A DNA stretch of 64,000 nt, taken from positions 3,835,001-3,899,000 of the forward strand of contig NC_081822.1 of NCBI RefSeq assembly GCF_030704535.1, given 5' to 3'. Under the pieces are notes generated by a model. The model ran no database searches, was not told the DNA's origin, and worked only from the letters and a program-made list of their open reading frames with translations. Position numbers and translations under genes: made by a program. This DNA comes from Vitis vinifera (taxonomy: Eukaryota; Streptophyta; Magnoliopsida; Vitales; Vitaceae). Of this stretch, positions 47,642 through 61,400 are shown piece after piece. Position 1 is the first letter of the stretch. Each line of letters opens with the position of its first letter.

Positions 47642-49840
47642 AAAATGGAAAAGTAGGAAATGCCTGTTTAATTGCTTTTAACTACGATGAGACGCAGCTC
47701 TTTAACCGTATCTTATTTAGCTTATTGGGCATAACTGCTTGCGTATGCATGTTTTAACTCGGAAACATCAGTTATTAGCCAACTGAGCTAATGAATTCTC
47801 ACTTTGGCCACTTCAATTCTCAGTATTACCCAAATCTGGTAACGGTAATTCTATTACCGATGAATTACTCTGAGCAGCTGTGCGCGGATCATCTTACAAT
47901 ATTTTATCTCATGCGGCTATTATACACATCAAACCTACGTATTGATATCACAGCAGTCTCATTGAACGTAGTAAGTAATAACATGGGATATAGGCCATCC
48001 CTAGTGGATCCAAATTAGCATGAACCCTGAGTATCACACCACCCTTTATATAGGGAAGTAATAAAATAAAAAAAAGAAGCAAACAAACAATAACAAAAAC
48101 ACGCCAGAGGTGAGAGAAGGAGAGGATGCATAAAAGGAAATGAAAGAGAAAGCCTCAAAGCGGAACCGTTAATAGGAATAAATTAATTTAGAATCAGATC
48201 ATTTTGTTGAGAAGGTAGAAGCAAAATCTAAAGTACGCCCATCCATTTCAAGTATTGGAGAAACATGTATGGCTTACTCCTTCAACGAAATACCTTGCTT
48301 TAAGGAGCACCCATAAAACTCAGTGTACATGAAATAGAATGAATTCAGATGGTATTTTGTAAATACACCTATTTGTAATGTATTAACAACCCTTTCTCCG
48401 TATTAATAAATTTAAAAAAAAAAAAAAAAAAGATAACGAAAACAAAATCCTTCTTTATCTAATCCCCAACCAATCTACAAAATCAGCCATGAACATGAAA
48501 TTCCTTTTACCAACACCTCCAAACCAACAACATTCTTATTCTGAAGTAACCTGAACACCCCAATTGGGTTCCAAGGGCAGGTGATAAACGATGTAACAGT
48601 TGCTCAGTCTACACTATCCACTATTAGATCAAAATACCCTAATTGATGAATTACTCATTCATCTGCTGTGTGTATATGTAATTATAATATAAGTTTTTGG
48701 TATTTTAATTCTGAGTAAAAATACTACATAATTCATTTTCCCTCTTCTTCTGAGGTTGCATTAAGGATTAACTGCAAGGAATATATAACAAGTAGAAAAC
48801 AAAAGAAAAATCCCAAATCTACCTATGCACACTCATTGAGATAATCTTTATTTACAAGTATAACAAGATAATGACTAAGAATATTGTAGAAAAATTTACA
48901 ATTTGCTCCTGAGTCTTGTCCTTTAATAAGCGTAGTCTCTGGAACCTATCAATTAAAACAAATGAATGAGAAGCAATTTATAGAACATTCAGAACAAAAT
49001 AAATTGGTAAACTCATTACCAATTTACAAAGAAATAAGTTAAACTCCAGAGAACAAATACAAAGGAGGCTTGCAGTCAATCATGTCTACAATTAATGAAA
49101 AAGCATCATGCATATCAAGCCAAACAAGGACAACTTTTGTAGCTGTTGCAATGGCTCAATTTCTTAGAATTATTAATTTAGGCATATATAATTCTTCCAC
49201 TCTCCTGGATGTCCAATGAACCAGAACCAAAAGACAGGCAACATGAAGTCCTACCCACTCTACTGGATGAATTTCAATGAATCAAGAACCACATGGCAAG
49301 CAACATAGAGACCTAGTCTAATACTAGGTGAACCAATGGGATTCAACTTTCAAGCGCCAACATGAGTGAGTTGTTTGACTAGATGGTGGGCCAAGATTGG
49401 TACCCTTCAAAAAGGGCAGCAGCCCGAAATTATATATAAGTGAAAAAAAAAAAAGGAGCAGGAACTGGAAAACAAGTTTGATGAAACCCATCACTTAAGA
49501 TATGTTCCTCTGAAAAAGATGGACAAAAAAAAGGTTATCATAGAATCATGCACAGATTTACCATGTTGTCATGATCCATAAATGAAAATTTTAGAGAGGT
49601 TATAGATGCTAATGCAAAATAACCAGTCATTTTTCGTAAAGGAGTATCATTGTCAGTCAGACCAGTTAAGATTTAGGATAGAGCCATTAAAACATGATAT
49701 GATGTAACAAAATATAGTTTCATTAATAAATTTATTATGATTTTGGTTCCCCTTTTCCATCCTTATTTGCATTAATTGTTATCTGAGCATTTACAGCTCC
49801 ATCACTTGCATTTGACATGGCTTTGATGCATTATGAGTTA
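47642..49840. other. Intergenic region
   Basis: No supported gene. A poly-A run lies at 48414-48431. A diverged ~60-bp tandem duplication lies at about 49198-49315 (CACTCT(C/A)CTGGATG ... GCAACAT). Confidence 0.5.
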
Positions 49841-50439
49841 CACAGAACATCCAAGTTATGAGATTCTTGCAAGATGGTAAATAGCTTATAGTCGGTTCAT
49901 GGATTTGGCAATCCATCAGAAACTGCAGTACACTACCTCCTAATTGAAAAGATTACTTGTCTTAGTTATCAAACAACTTTCTCATGGTAAGTGCACTAAT
50001 ATGTATGATTACACATTAGACATGACTTACAGTGAATCATGACATTAGATATTGGGTAATCATGATTCCTCAAACTACTATGTCGCATGGACCCTCAAAG
50101 TTAAGAGAATATTGAGCTAGCACTGAGATCACCAGTGAATTTGACCTATGAGTGAGATCTTAATGTGGTTATATATTCCCCATGAATTATGTCACTATTC
50201 ATTAAGGCACGCGGCAACAGGTATTTTCGATAGAGATACCATGATATCTTATGAATTTGAAACAACATGTCCCCTTCGACAATCCCAAAAGCATACAATC
50301 TTAATTCAATAATTGAAATTTGATATATACTCCATTAGATAGAGTACATGAGTTGATCACATAATAGAAGAAGAATTTATAGCTCAAGGATTGGAGTGAT
50401 AATCTTGAGAGGTTGATAGCATCTACCTCATCAAATTAC

Positions 50440-50467
50440 TACTTATAAAAAAAAAATAAAATAAAAA
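50440..50467 (+). mobile_element. Tail-only LINE-like insertion (28 bp) with 19-bp target duplication
   Basis: ATCTACCTCATCAAATTAC occurs exactly at 50421-50439 and 50468-50486. Between them is TACTTATAAAAAAAAAATAA and further A-rich bases, that is, a few bases of element end plus a poly-A tail. Confidence 0.8.
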
Positions 50468-50722
50468 ATCTACCTCATCAAATTACATACACTAGTGTAT
50501 GGGAAGTTTGCATACAGAAGGTAGTAGATCATAGACTCTACCCAAGTTATATTTTAGTACTGAGGTGTTAAGTCAACTTCAGAATTGAATTCTAAGGTAG
50601 CCAATATTTTCTCATGGGTCCCAATGACCCTCACTCAAATTCCTAAATCATGGTGGCATGATTTTTTTAAGGAATTTTTAGGTTCCTAATTCAAATGTGT
50701 ATAAAGGCATTTTGGTAAAAAC

Positions 50723-51433
50723 CATAGTTGTGAAAGGCGCACCTAGGCTCCAGGCGGCACAACGCGACCCTCCAGCACCTCGCCTGAAGGCAAGCGACGC
50801 CCCTTCACAAAGGCACCGCTTAGGTGTGCAAGGTGCGATCCCCTATCTTCTTCTTCTTCTTCTTTTTCATCTTCTGGTCTTCTTCTCCGGCGAGGAGTTG
50901 CAAAGGGCAGAAGAGAAGCCTTTTTTTTTTTTTTTTTTGAGACCAAAACAACGTCATTTGGTCCCTATTCTTTTAAAACGGCATCATTTTGGCCTTTTTT
51001 ATTTTAAAAAGAACAAGCCAAAATGACGTCATTCTAGAGCCTGTTCTTTTAAAATAAAAAACAGGCCAAAACGACACCATTTTGGCCTTGTTTTTCACTC
51101 CAAACCCTTTTTCTGGTTGACTTCAACCCAACAACACCCCCAAATTTTGCCCCAAATTGTGCTGTGAAGAAGCAAAAAAGACGAAGAAGAAGAGGAAAAA
51201 TAAAGGAAAAATAAACATACCTTTCCGGGACCTTGTTGATTAAATTGAAGTTTTGGATGATATTTGATGATTTATGTGTTTAAGACAAATAAATGATTGT
51301 TAAATTTAATTATATTATATAAAAATATATATGTAAATTAGGGTGCGCTTCACTTCACTAAAGCCTGCACCTTGCACCTCAGGCTCCAGGAGTATTTTGC
51401 ACCTTGGTGCGCCTTGAGCCTTTTAAAACTATG
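50723..51433. mobile_element. Non-autonomous hAT-type element, 711 bp
   Basis: The ends read CATAGTTGTGAAAGGCGCACC and, inverted, CATAGTTTTAAAAGGCTCAAGG. They are flanked by 8-bp duplications GTAAAAAC (50715-50722) and ATAAAAAC (51434-51441), one mismatch apart. Subterminal regions are rich in GGCGC/GGTGC repeats. The core has several AAACG(A/G)C-type blocks and a GGCCAAAA...TTTTGGCC inverted pair (51064-51087). No transposase. The open frames here are low-complexity. Confidence 0.8.
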
Positions 51434-51960
51434 ATAAAAACTCAAGATTGTATTAGATCTGATGAATAGTCTTTTTGGGCTAAGCTAATTAATTAATTAG
51501 GACCCAAGTAGTCTAAATTAAGTAACTCAAGCCCATGTTGGGTTCAAGTTACTTAAGCCTACAAGAAAGCCTATATAAACCCTCTTAAGGGTTTAGGGCT
51601 TCATTTTATGTTCTTGTATTTTCAGACTCCAGAGAGAAACCCTAGCCTCCCCTTTTAGAGAGAAAAACCACCCTTCTCCTAGTGCCTAGATCCATGAGAA
51701 AGAGTGATCAGACAAAAGGTTGTTTAGTTTATGAGACCTACCACACCTATGAGTTTCTTTATCAGATTGGAATTGATCTAGAAACATCCAAATCAGAAGT
51801 ATAACGCACTAAGCCCTCTAGATCTGTTTTTAAACGCCTATGATTTCCATTGTCCATAGATCTATAGAGTTCTAAGACTAGTTGCATGCACCCTAAAAAA
51901 TTCAGGACTGGGATTGGAAATATCCAGGTATTCCCAACATTAAAAAGGTCATAGATATAC

Positions 51961-52450
51961 ACTTGTGGCAGCAGAAAAACAAGACACCTAATTGTCCAAC
52001 TTCTAATACTAAGTCCCTAAGTTTCATATTCTGTCTATATATGCCTCATAGCTCAGAAAAGGATGGCATCCTATAAATGCAATATTAGGATACTAGCTGT
52101 TTCTGGCATTAAAGCTATGACTTCTGGACACAGACACTGTTAGGTCCCAACAGGATAAGTCTGTGATATAGCAACTTCCCAAAATCTAGACCTTTAGTTT
52201 CAGTGAAATAAAGTCATAATTATACTAGTCCTCTAAGATTTTCAATTAAATAAAGGAGGACTCTTTTGTAAGTGTTCAAATTGGTGTAGGAATGGATGCC
52301 ACAAATGTCTAACAACAAGTATTCTATAAATCATGGCATTAAAATTTATATAAATAAAGATGTCTAATAAGCCTTAAAAATATAACCCAAAAGCCTATTA
52401 TATTGCTTCTACGAAACTTACAAAAAAGTAGCAACCAGCAGGAGCGCCGG
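51961..52450. other. 3' flank of ATG14
   Basis: AT-rich, without a gene; the part next to 52450 is the likely 3' untranslated region of ATG14. Confidence 0.5.
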
Positions 52451-55400
52451 TCATTTTTTTGTAGCATCAATTATCATGGCTCGAGTCCAGTGCTCAATGT
52501 CCTCGGTTTGTGACGGTGGAGGTGGAAAATTGGCATGCTCCACAAGATCCCATTCTTCAATAAGGCTTTCATTCTTTCCAATATCAGACATCTCAGTGGT
52601 ATAAAGGAAACTAGCAGCAGAATTTGGAAGGTTATTATCGAAAATATTCCTCTGCATGGCAAGACAAGAAGAAAGAAACAGGCATGAGATGAAAACATGC
52701 AAAATAGCAAATAAAACCAATTTATATAGTCTAGAATGTCATTTTTCTAAACCAGTATGAAAATGGAACATGTAGAAGATGAAATCTATGTAAAGAACCT
52801 TCTTCTTATAGGTAATGAAGTATATATATTAAAAGAACATGCCAAGAGAGCAACCCAAAGTATGCAGAAAGTATACACCAATTGCCAAAAGGCACAACCA
52901 AGAAACAAGAGGGGCTACAAAATCACCACTCACCCTCAACAAGTGCCCAACTGATGAAAGAAGCTAACTAGACAAAAGAGTTTTTTAGCCTTTGGATGGA
53001 AAGCTCCTCATTTTCAAAAGCAATTTTGTTTATTTCCTTCCAAACTGTCTAAAAGATGCGTAGAGATACCCTCCAATCCTTCTTACACTTTTTGCCCATG
53101 AAAAAACCATGCCAACCTAGAAAGGTCTCTCCAACCAAAGAGGAGGCCACACAAGACACCCCAAAAAGAGTAAAATGCAATTGACATAAAACCATTTTCT
53201 TTACACAGTGAACAAGGATGTGATCTATGGATTTATTATCGTTTTGGCAAAGAGAACATCTATTAGCTGAAGACCAACCCCTTCTCTAAACTTGATCCAA
53301 GGTTAAGGCTTTTCCCCACGTTGGTCCCCAAGCAAAGAAGCCCACCTTAGGCAACACCCACAAATTCCAAATGATGCTCATTGGAAAAGAGACTGAATTG
53401 CCTAGCTCCAAGCAAAATAGAGGGATTTGACTGTAAATGTTCCGCTCTTTATCTCTATCCAAAGCACCCCATCTTCTTCATCCTTAAACACCCTCTTCTC
53501 ATGCAAACTCAACATAAACTGCTCCACACTATCCACCTCCCAATTGTTGAAAGGCCTAGAGAGCAAGGACTCTAACCCCCTTCTTCAATGGAAGAATTTC
53601 AAATATCCACCACTCATAGATCTTTTGAAACAGCCAAGGCAAATAAAGAAGGGAATGAAACACACAATGGTTTGACTCCACATCACTTGTCCTACCAAAG
53701 TTTCACCCTCCGACCATTACCCACTAAGCAATCCTACTACTCAAAAGATCCCAATTCTCTTATGGTTTTCCATAAACCGACACCATACCCATCCCTCACA
53801 TCAAGAGAGCGCCACCCCCCTTCTTCTTCTTCCCCATACTTCCCAATGATAACGTGCTTCCAAATGACCCTCCCTTTCATTCAGCAAAACGCCAACTCCA
53901 TTTGCAAAGTAGAGCCTTGTCAAGTGTTGAAAGAAACTTCAACAAGAAGCAACCAAGCAAGGACCCAAAAAACCTTGAGCCCACATGAAAAAGTGACCAA
54001 ATCATTCCACTAAATGTTCAAAAAAATGATGCACAAATTTCTTTCTAGTAAGAAATACTTCTTGAATAATGAATTATTAGAAAAAGAAACCCATCTATAG
54101 TAACAGCAAAGAGTCCAAAATATTGCTGATATTTTATTAGTTAATAACAGATAAAAGAAGTTCCAATATTTTTCAATGAATCAAAGTGCACTAACTATGA
54201 TTAAAAAATTTGAATGCTTCTTTTGAGATGAAGTTAAGGCCCAAATACCGTCATAGGCAGTGTATGCGCACTCTCCAGTAAAGTGCTTGATGAAATTGCT
54301 GAATTCATGTTCCATATGGATTTGTTCAATTGTTGAACTTGTTTACATGACCTGCAAAATCAAATCTCCAAAGAATGTGACACTTTCATAAATCACGTAA
54401 GCATTAAAACAAAAAAACACAATGTTCCCTTTACATGATATTTCAAAGTATAATAGAACTTTCAGACAAACAAATAACCATTAGGATGACTGGTTCTGGT
54501 TGAAGACATAGAAAATGCTTTAGTTTCATACTCTATAATCCTCGCATTTACTTTTCAATATTCTTTAAGGGAAGATGGTAGAAGTACCTAGAATAACAAC
54601 CCCAAAAAAAATTTTAAACCAAAATTGATCTTGATAAAATTCCCAGCACCTGAGATTTTAGATCCCTCTTCAGTTGGCAAATTCCTATTTTTTTGAAGAT
54701 TGATATATATGTGAACAAAATCAAGAACCACCCCTTTTTTAATAGGTAAATAATAATATATTAAAAGAGTTGAATAGAAAAAAGAGAAGGGGGAAGGAGG
54801 TGGTGCACCTATGAAAAGGAACCAAAAAGTGAAAGAGACAACCAAAAGCCACAACAACACTCCCTCTACTTGCAGCACCACCACTCAATGAGGTCAAGCA
54901 AGAATGGAGGGCCAGTTTGAAGAGACAGGCAAAACCAGTGGCAAGGGATATAAAAAGGGAGTCATTTACAATGATTTTGGGTTGTGTTCCTCCAACCCAA
55001 CCTTCTTTTTTTTCCCCTACAGAACACCTGAGACAATCCATTAGCAACCCTTTCACCAAAGAAAGGAGAACCTAAGAGATACAGAAAAAAGAGAACAAAA
55101 AGTGAGACAGCCCTCTAGCTTTCCAACATGAGAAGCTGCTTAGTTCATTCTTTTGCATTTATACACAAACAACACTACTTGCTACAAGCCACTCCCTTTT
55201 CTTTTGAGCGGATCCAAGATCAAGATCCTCCCCCATGCAGCCTCTCACACAAAGAATCCCACTTTTGAAGGAGCCCAAGAGCCTGAAACCTAGAACCCAC
55301 ACTTCCTTCCAGGTAAAGGGCACCACTCCATCCAATACCAAAATAGGGCGAAAAGATTTCACTAAGAACTCACATTGTTACTAGCTTCCTAAACCAAACT

Positions 55401-58400
55401 ATTCTCATCCCTATTGTACCTCCCTAACACATTTGAAGCCTTTGAAGCAACTCCTCGATGCTAATTCAACTCCTAATCTTGAAAATGTCTCATGAAGCCA
55501 CTACATACTAAACATCAACCACCAAGGCCACCTCCCTCCAATAAACCAAGGGAATGATATAAGCTTTCCACAGAATTAACAAAATGAACCTCCCAATCTC
55601 CCATAACAAGTAAACAATCAATTGTTGACATTGAAGGCGTGTTCAGCCCATCACACCAAGTCTAAAAACCACTAAGCTGAGGGGATCTACCAAGGAGAGC
55701 TCCTCCATAAAGTCCAGCAAACATCCCTTGGCCATTAAGATTCTCACACAATTTCTTCTTTCCAAAGGCAAAGGGAATTTGAACAAATTGAAATCTCTAC
55801 CAATACACACCAAGGATGCCACCCCCCCAAGCCCCCAAATGGGTCCCAACTTTTTTTTTGTAGACAAAAAAACCATGTATTAAAAGAGCACCAAAGAAAG
55901 GGGGTGCACCATATGTACACAGGCACCATACACAAAACATCACAGCACAAACAGCAAAAGACATATACAAGAACAGCCTACAAAAAAGGCCAAGCTGTTC
56001 ACATGAATGAGTATCTAAGAAACCCATCATTGAAAGGCTCTCCATTACTAATGAAGCATGGGACCACTCAAATAAGGGCCACTCCTAATGGCAGCTAAAA
56101 GCAAAAACCATTGTTCATTGATTTTTCTTAAAAGAATAAGATCTAAATTCTTCAGCCAGATTGCAGCAGACCATTTTTTTCCTTTTTTTTTTGATAGGTG
56201 AGTAAAGATTGTATTATCAACAAAAGAAAAGGCATAAAGGTATACACGATGTATACAAAGAAGCCAAAAGGCCAAAAAAAACAACGAGAAGGAACAAATT
56301 GCAGCAGACCATCATCCCACCACCAAAACCTGAAATCTTGGGGAAATAAGTCAGAAGACATTTTTGTAGTCCAAATTCTATGACTTCAACTTCCAACTTC
56401 CAACAGAAACTTTCAGTTCCTTGAAAGCGTATTCAATGTGAATTTATGTTGGAGTATCCTATTTACCAAGGCTGTGTTCTGATATCTGATAAAGATTGTC
56501 GAGTACAGTTGCATATTGCATGTTACAGTTTGTACAAACCCACTGCTGAAAATGGGCCCACATCAATAAATAATGGACATATATTACATTTTTCAATGCC
56601 ACAGAGAGCAAGTGTTAGTTGCAAAACACTTGTAGCTTTAATTCCTAAAGGAATGGTCATTCAGTAAAGGTTCAGATGTTCTCCAAAAAACAAAAGGCTC
56701 TGAATGGAATATGATGATTCATAATAAAATCAATAAAATGATACTGAGTCTATATTAGGGATCAAAATTGGAATACAGAAGAACATGAATATCTACAGAT
56801 TTAAGTATCACATATGAGATGACCGGAGTAATATATACCTTGAGCAAGCCATTTTCAAGGAGAAAACAGATCGAACTTCCTTGGAAGAAGATAGTATGGC
56901 CAACAACTTTGCAAATGCTTCAAATGTAGAAGCCTCAGTAGGAACATCTAAACATAATGAGCTATAACAGTATGTGGTTAAGCATGCCACACTTTTTTTA
57001 AGAAGTGAAATTCCTTTCTGCAGGTCCTTGTGAGTTTCAACAGAATGCAGAGAAGCTGAAGAATAGTTAAAACTACTACTTCCTGAGGATTCTAGACGAG
57101 GCTTCCTGTCAGATTCCATTGAAGCAATGCCAAAATTACTCGAGCTTCTTTCAGACCATGAATTTTCCCCATTAGTGGAGCAAAGATTTTGTCGCGGTAT
57201 AAACAGGGGATATTCATTGCTGCAACACAAAGTTAAATCACTCTCATGAAATACCTATAATCCAAGTCAACCACATCAGGTCATATTTCCAGCTAAAGTA
57301 CCTTCTGGAAGACGGCCGTGGATTCCAATAAGACTCTCGCTGCCATATTCTAGAGCATGAACCCTGAAACAAAATTATGGTATGAGCATTACAGAGAACA
57401 AAATTAAATTCAAATGAAAAAAGAACCAAGTACAACATCCTAAGCTCTGTTTATTGTCCTTAAGGCTTTAAAAATTACTTCAACCTAAGTTACCACACCT
57501 TTGACGATGGGACATATCTTAGAAAATTTTTATTGAAGATATAATTTGCATAACCTAAGGCAAAATGGGCAGGAAAAAATAAAATAAAACTCAAGGAATT
57601 TTTTGGGAACTCAAAAAAGGAGAAAGCAAAAGAAGCATCAATATAAATTAAGAGGCGCAAAGATCATTAGAGGATTCATGCTAAGTCTAGATAAGGTATC
57701 AAACCTTATTTTTGGCATGCATATATAATAATCCACCAAAACCGTAGTCATGCAAAACTTTCAAGCAAAACGTCTACAATATTCATGTCCTAATCTTTAA
57801 ATTTTGGCAGTCCTATATTACCAAAAGATATACTTTCACAAAATTTCCAGAAATTATTATAAGGTAATTACCAAAAGATATGTTTTCCTGATTTTATTAT
57901 TATCTATATTACCAAAAGATATGTTTATTCAAAACATTTTAACCAAAACTTTCTTCTTCCTTTTTTTCTTTTGAAAAGAAAAATAGCAGGCTACATCTTA
58001 CCAATACCTTCAAAAAATAATGAAATTTTCTTCAATTTAAATTTTGTATTATCATCAAAGATACTTTCAAGATTTTATTTTTTTTTTGATAGGCAAGATA
58101 CTTTCAAGAAAATTCATCCCCAGGGAACCAGGGAAATTTGACAAAATTGAGCCGATTCCCAAATAAATAAATTTTATGATCCTAATGGAAACTTGAAAGT
58201 CACTACATGGAGGGTGCATTCAGAGATTACCGCAAAACCTGAGTTATGAAGGGCAGGAGCAGCCAAGTTGTAAACCACAAGATTTAGAAGTTGCACCATG
58301 TACCTGTTTTCCAACCATTACATATTACTAATTAGTGTAATTAAAGGCAAGCATACAAATTTTCAAATATGGCCCAGAACTGTACTTGTGGATCATACCT

Positions 58401-61400
58401 ATTAAAAAAACCAAAAAACTGTATTTGTGGACCATGTAATACTATATACAAAGATATTTAAAAACAATATAAAACACTCCCACATAACTATTTCAGATCA
58501 ATCTGAAAAGCCACATCAAGAATTATGATCATAAAATGCGCTAAATGCATTTCAGAATAATCTTAGACATAGGAGTTCTTACCAATTGAATTCAGGTTCA
58601 GGTATGAGAAAAAATGGCAATATTTTAAAAAATGCAGATTTTCCCACCAAAATATCCTAAAATTGATTTATACACCATTTCAAAAGACCAGAAGATCATT
58701 AAATTGTGTGAAAGTTAACATAATCTGGGATGAAACTCATAAACAAACAAGGAAGCTGACTTGTTGGATATCAAGAATCCATGGCTTATATGCCTTCCTA
58801 TTTCATTTTTCATGTAAAAGAAAATGCTGGGAAACCCCTAGAGAAGCAATCTAAGATCATATTTCTACGCTCATTTAGAAATATAATACAATAACCTTTA
58901 AACTGGCAATGAAGGATAAATATCCTGATTTCCCAGCCTCCAATATTGTCATGGGGAACATCAGATCAGTGAGAACTACAACATTTTTTGAAATATTAAA
59001 TAAGTTTTGTTCCGAAGAATCATACAATGAAAACATTAAGGAATTAAAATATTGTCAATCAAAAACAATGACAAAAAGCTCCATTGAACTATGGGCGTAT
59101 GACAATACCAAAAGATTAGATTATTCTTCACTATAGACACTGTATTCATATATTTGATGCGGTTAAGCTGTTATGATTATTTGATCCCACAAATATTCTC
59201 ATTTATCAAAATGGGAAGAGTTTCAAGAATACAAGCAAATATACTAGGGCATATTTATTCACCTGCCTCTTTGTATAACTAGTCCCAAGGCTCTCTTTAA
59301 GGCTATGTTTGGTTCCCAGGAAATTTGAAGGAAAATGAGAGGGAAAGAAAATAAAGAGAAAAAATATAAGGAAAGAAGAAGTGAAGGAAAATAACAAATA
59401 GATTTAAAGTCAATAAATTATTTTTATATACTACTTCAAACTAATTTCATTATTTTAACTCTTCTATATAAAGATTAAATAATTTAAAATTGCATAATTT
59501 TTTGACTAATTTTAATTATATTTTCCATAGTGTAACCAAAAATCATTCTTTTAACATTTTTCTTCTTTTCTTATTATTTTTTATATTTTATTTTATTTCA
59601 TATTTTCCATAGTGAAACCAAAAATCATTCTTTTAACATTTTTTTCTTGCCTTAGTGCTTTATTGGAACCAAACATGGCATAAAGGATTTCTCATCCTTC
59701 TCTTTGTACACCACTTTCTTTTAATAAATCTATTTGTTTATAGAACGAGGGTGAAAAAAAATTGGTAACCAAACCTCAGTATCTCAATAGTATCAACTCC
59801 AGGATAGCATAAATACCAAAGTTTGACAAACGCAAAACTCAAAAGGTTTCTTAGACTGAAATCATGGTCTGAACTCTACTAAAAAAAATCAAATAAACAA
59901 AACCTCTTTTGAACATTTGGTAGGTTATGAAACTTTTGTTTAGCCATTTTGTTCTATCCAAAGATAAAAATATTAGACAATGCCAAAATATCAATGATTG
60001 GATTTATAGAAATCTAGAAAAAAAAAATTATTGGTAGAATCAAAATTGATCAAAACTATAGAAATGTTGGAAACAACTCCAAAAGGTAATAAAACAAGTG
60101 ATAATATACATATTGAAGATGTTTTATTAAATAAAACAATATATATATATATATATATGAGACAATAATATGCAATACTTCAACATATTTAAAGACAAAA
60201 AAAAATTGATGATATATGTATTATTATTTTTTGTTTAAAAATGTTTATAATTTTATTTACAAGCTTATATTCTCTTGTATTTAATATTAAAAAACACCAA
60301 CTAAGAAAATTATCATGCAGTTTAATAAATTTGAGAATAAAATGATTAAAATTTTCTTTGATTATATCAAATCCAAGCACCATTCAATATCCTTTTTTAT
60401 CTAGTCCCTTCATCTAAAATTTAAGATATGAAGGATTAGACACCTAGATATATACCCACACTAGATACCTGTACCAAAACCCATGTAACATAAAGTGAGA
60501 AATTTTACCCCAATGAGGCAGCAAGCTCATCTGATGGGACAGAATGAGGATCAAGTACTCTCGGTAAGCGTACATTACAAATTTGGTCATATGGCCTACT
60601 AGATCCATCTTTCTTCTCTCCATCAATATTCACCTAGCCACAACAATCAAACAGAAGTGTTATCAGCTAGGTTTGAGAAGAAAGCCTAGGAATCTACGAA
60701 CACACCCTTGACGGTAGCAAATATTTTTTTTTTTTATAGATAACGAAAAAGATACATTAGTAAGAGGCGCCAAAAGTGCAACTCAAGGTATACAATACCT
60801 ATACACCCACCGCCAAAACAACAAAAAGAGGAAAGAGAACAACCAAAATAGGTAGGGCAAAAACAATCTCAACGAGAGCCCAACCAATCAACAAAACTAA
60901 CTATAGTTAGAGGATAATCATCAATAATGATGGTAACAAAGATAGTATCTCATTAAATATTTGAAACACAAAAACAATGCATATTGTATAAAAACATGAG
61001 GAACCCAGGGGCAGGCTCAATTTTGGACTAAAGCTTGGGACCAAAATAATGCAGAATTTGGTAGCCTAATTTCCATTCCATCAACATTTAATCATAAGAG
61101 CTTGATTCTGATTATTGTTTACCATTTGCACTAACGAACACTAAAAGAGATGCAACCCAACTACACATGAAAAGTCTAATTTTCAGTTCTTTACCATAAT
61201 ACAACCATTTTCCCTATGATTTTCCATTCCATTTTGAACTTCAAGATGAGTTACTCAATACTTGCAACTTATGTTCATAGGTATCATCAGGAAACCAAAG
61301 GGAGAAAAGATACACACGCATTAAGAGTAGAATTGCACATCTTTCATGATTGAACAATATGGATATTGAGATCAAATGGACAAACTTCGAGCATTCATCC

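Larger units (their letters stand above)
49850..51960. mobile_element. Probable LTR-type fossil, interrupted by a hAT element
   Basis: Sequence on both sides of the hAT element at 50723-51433 reads as one older repeat. The right part has GGGTTCAAGTTACTTAAGCC, a TATA-like GCCTATATAAACCC near 51572 and a leader-like TTAGGGCTTCATTTTATG, an arrangement frequent in plant LTRs. Ends, family and primer site were not identified, and no coding part was found. It looks broken and old, possibly a solo LTR. Confidence 0.35.
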
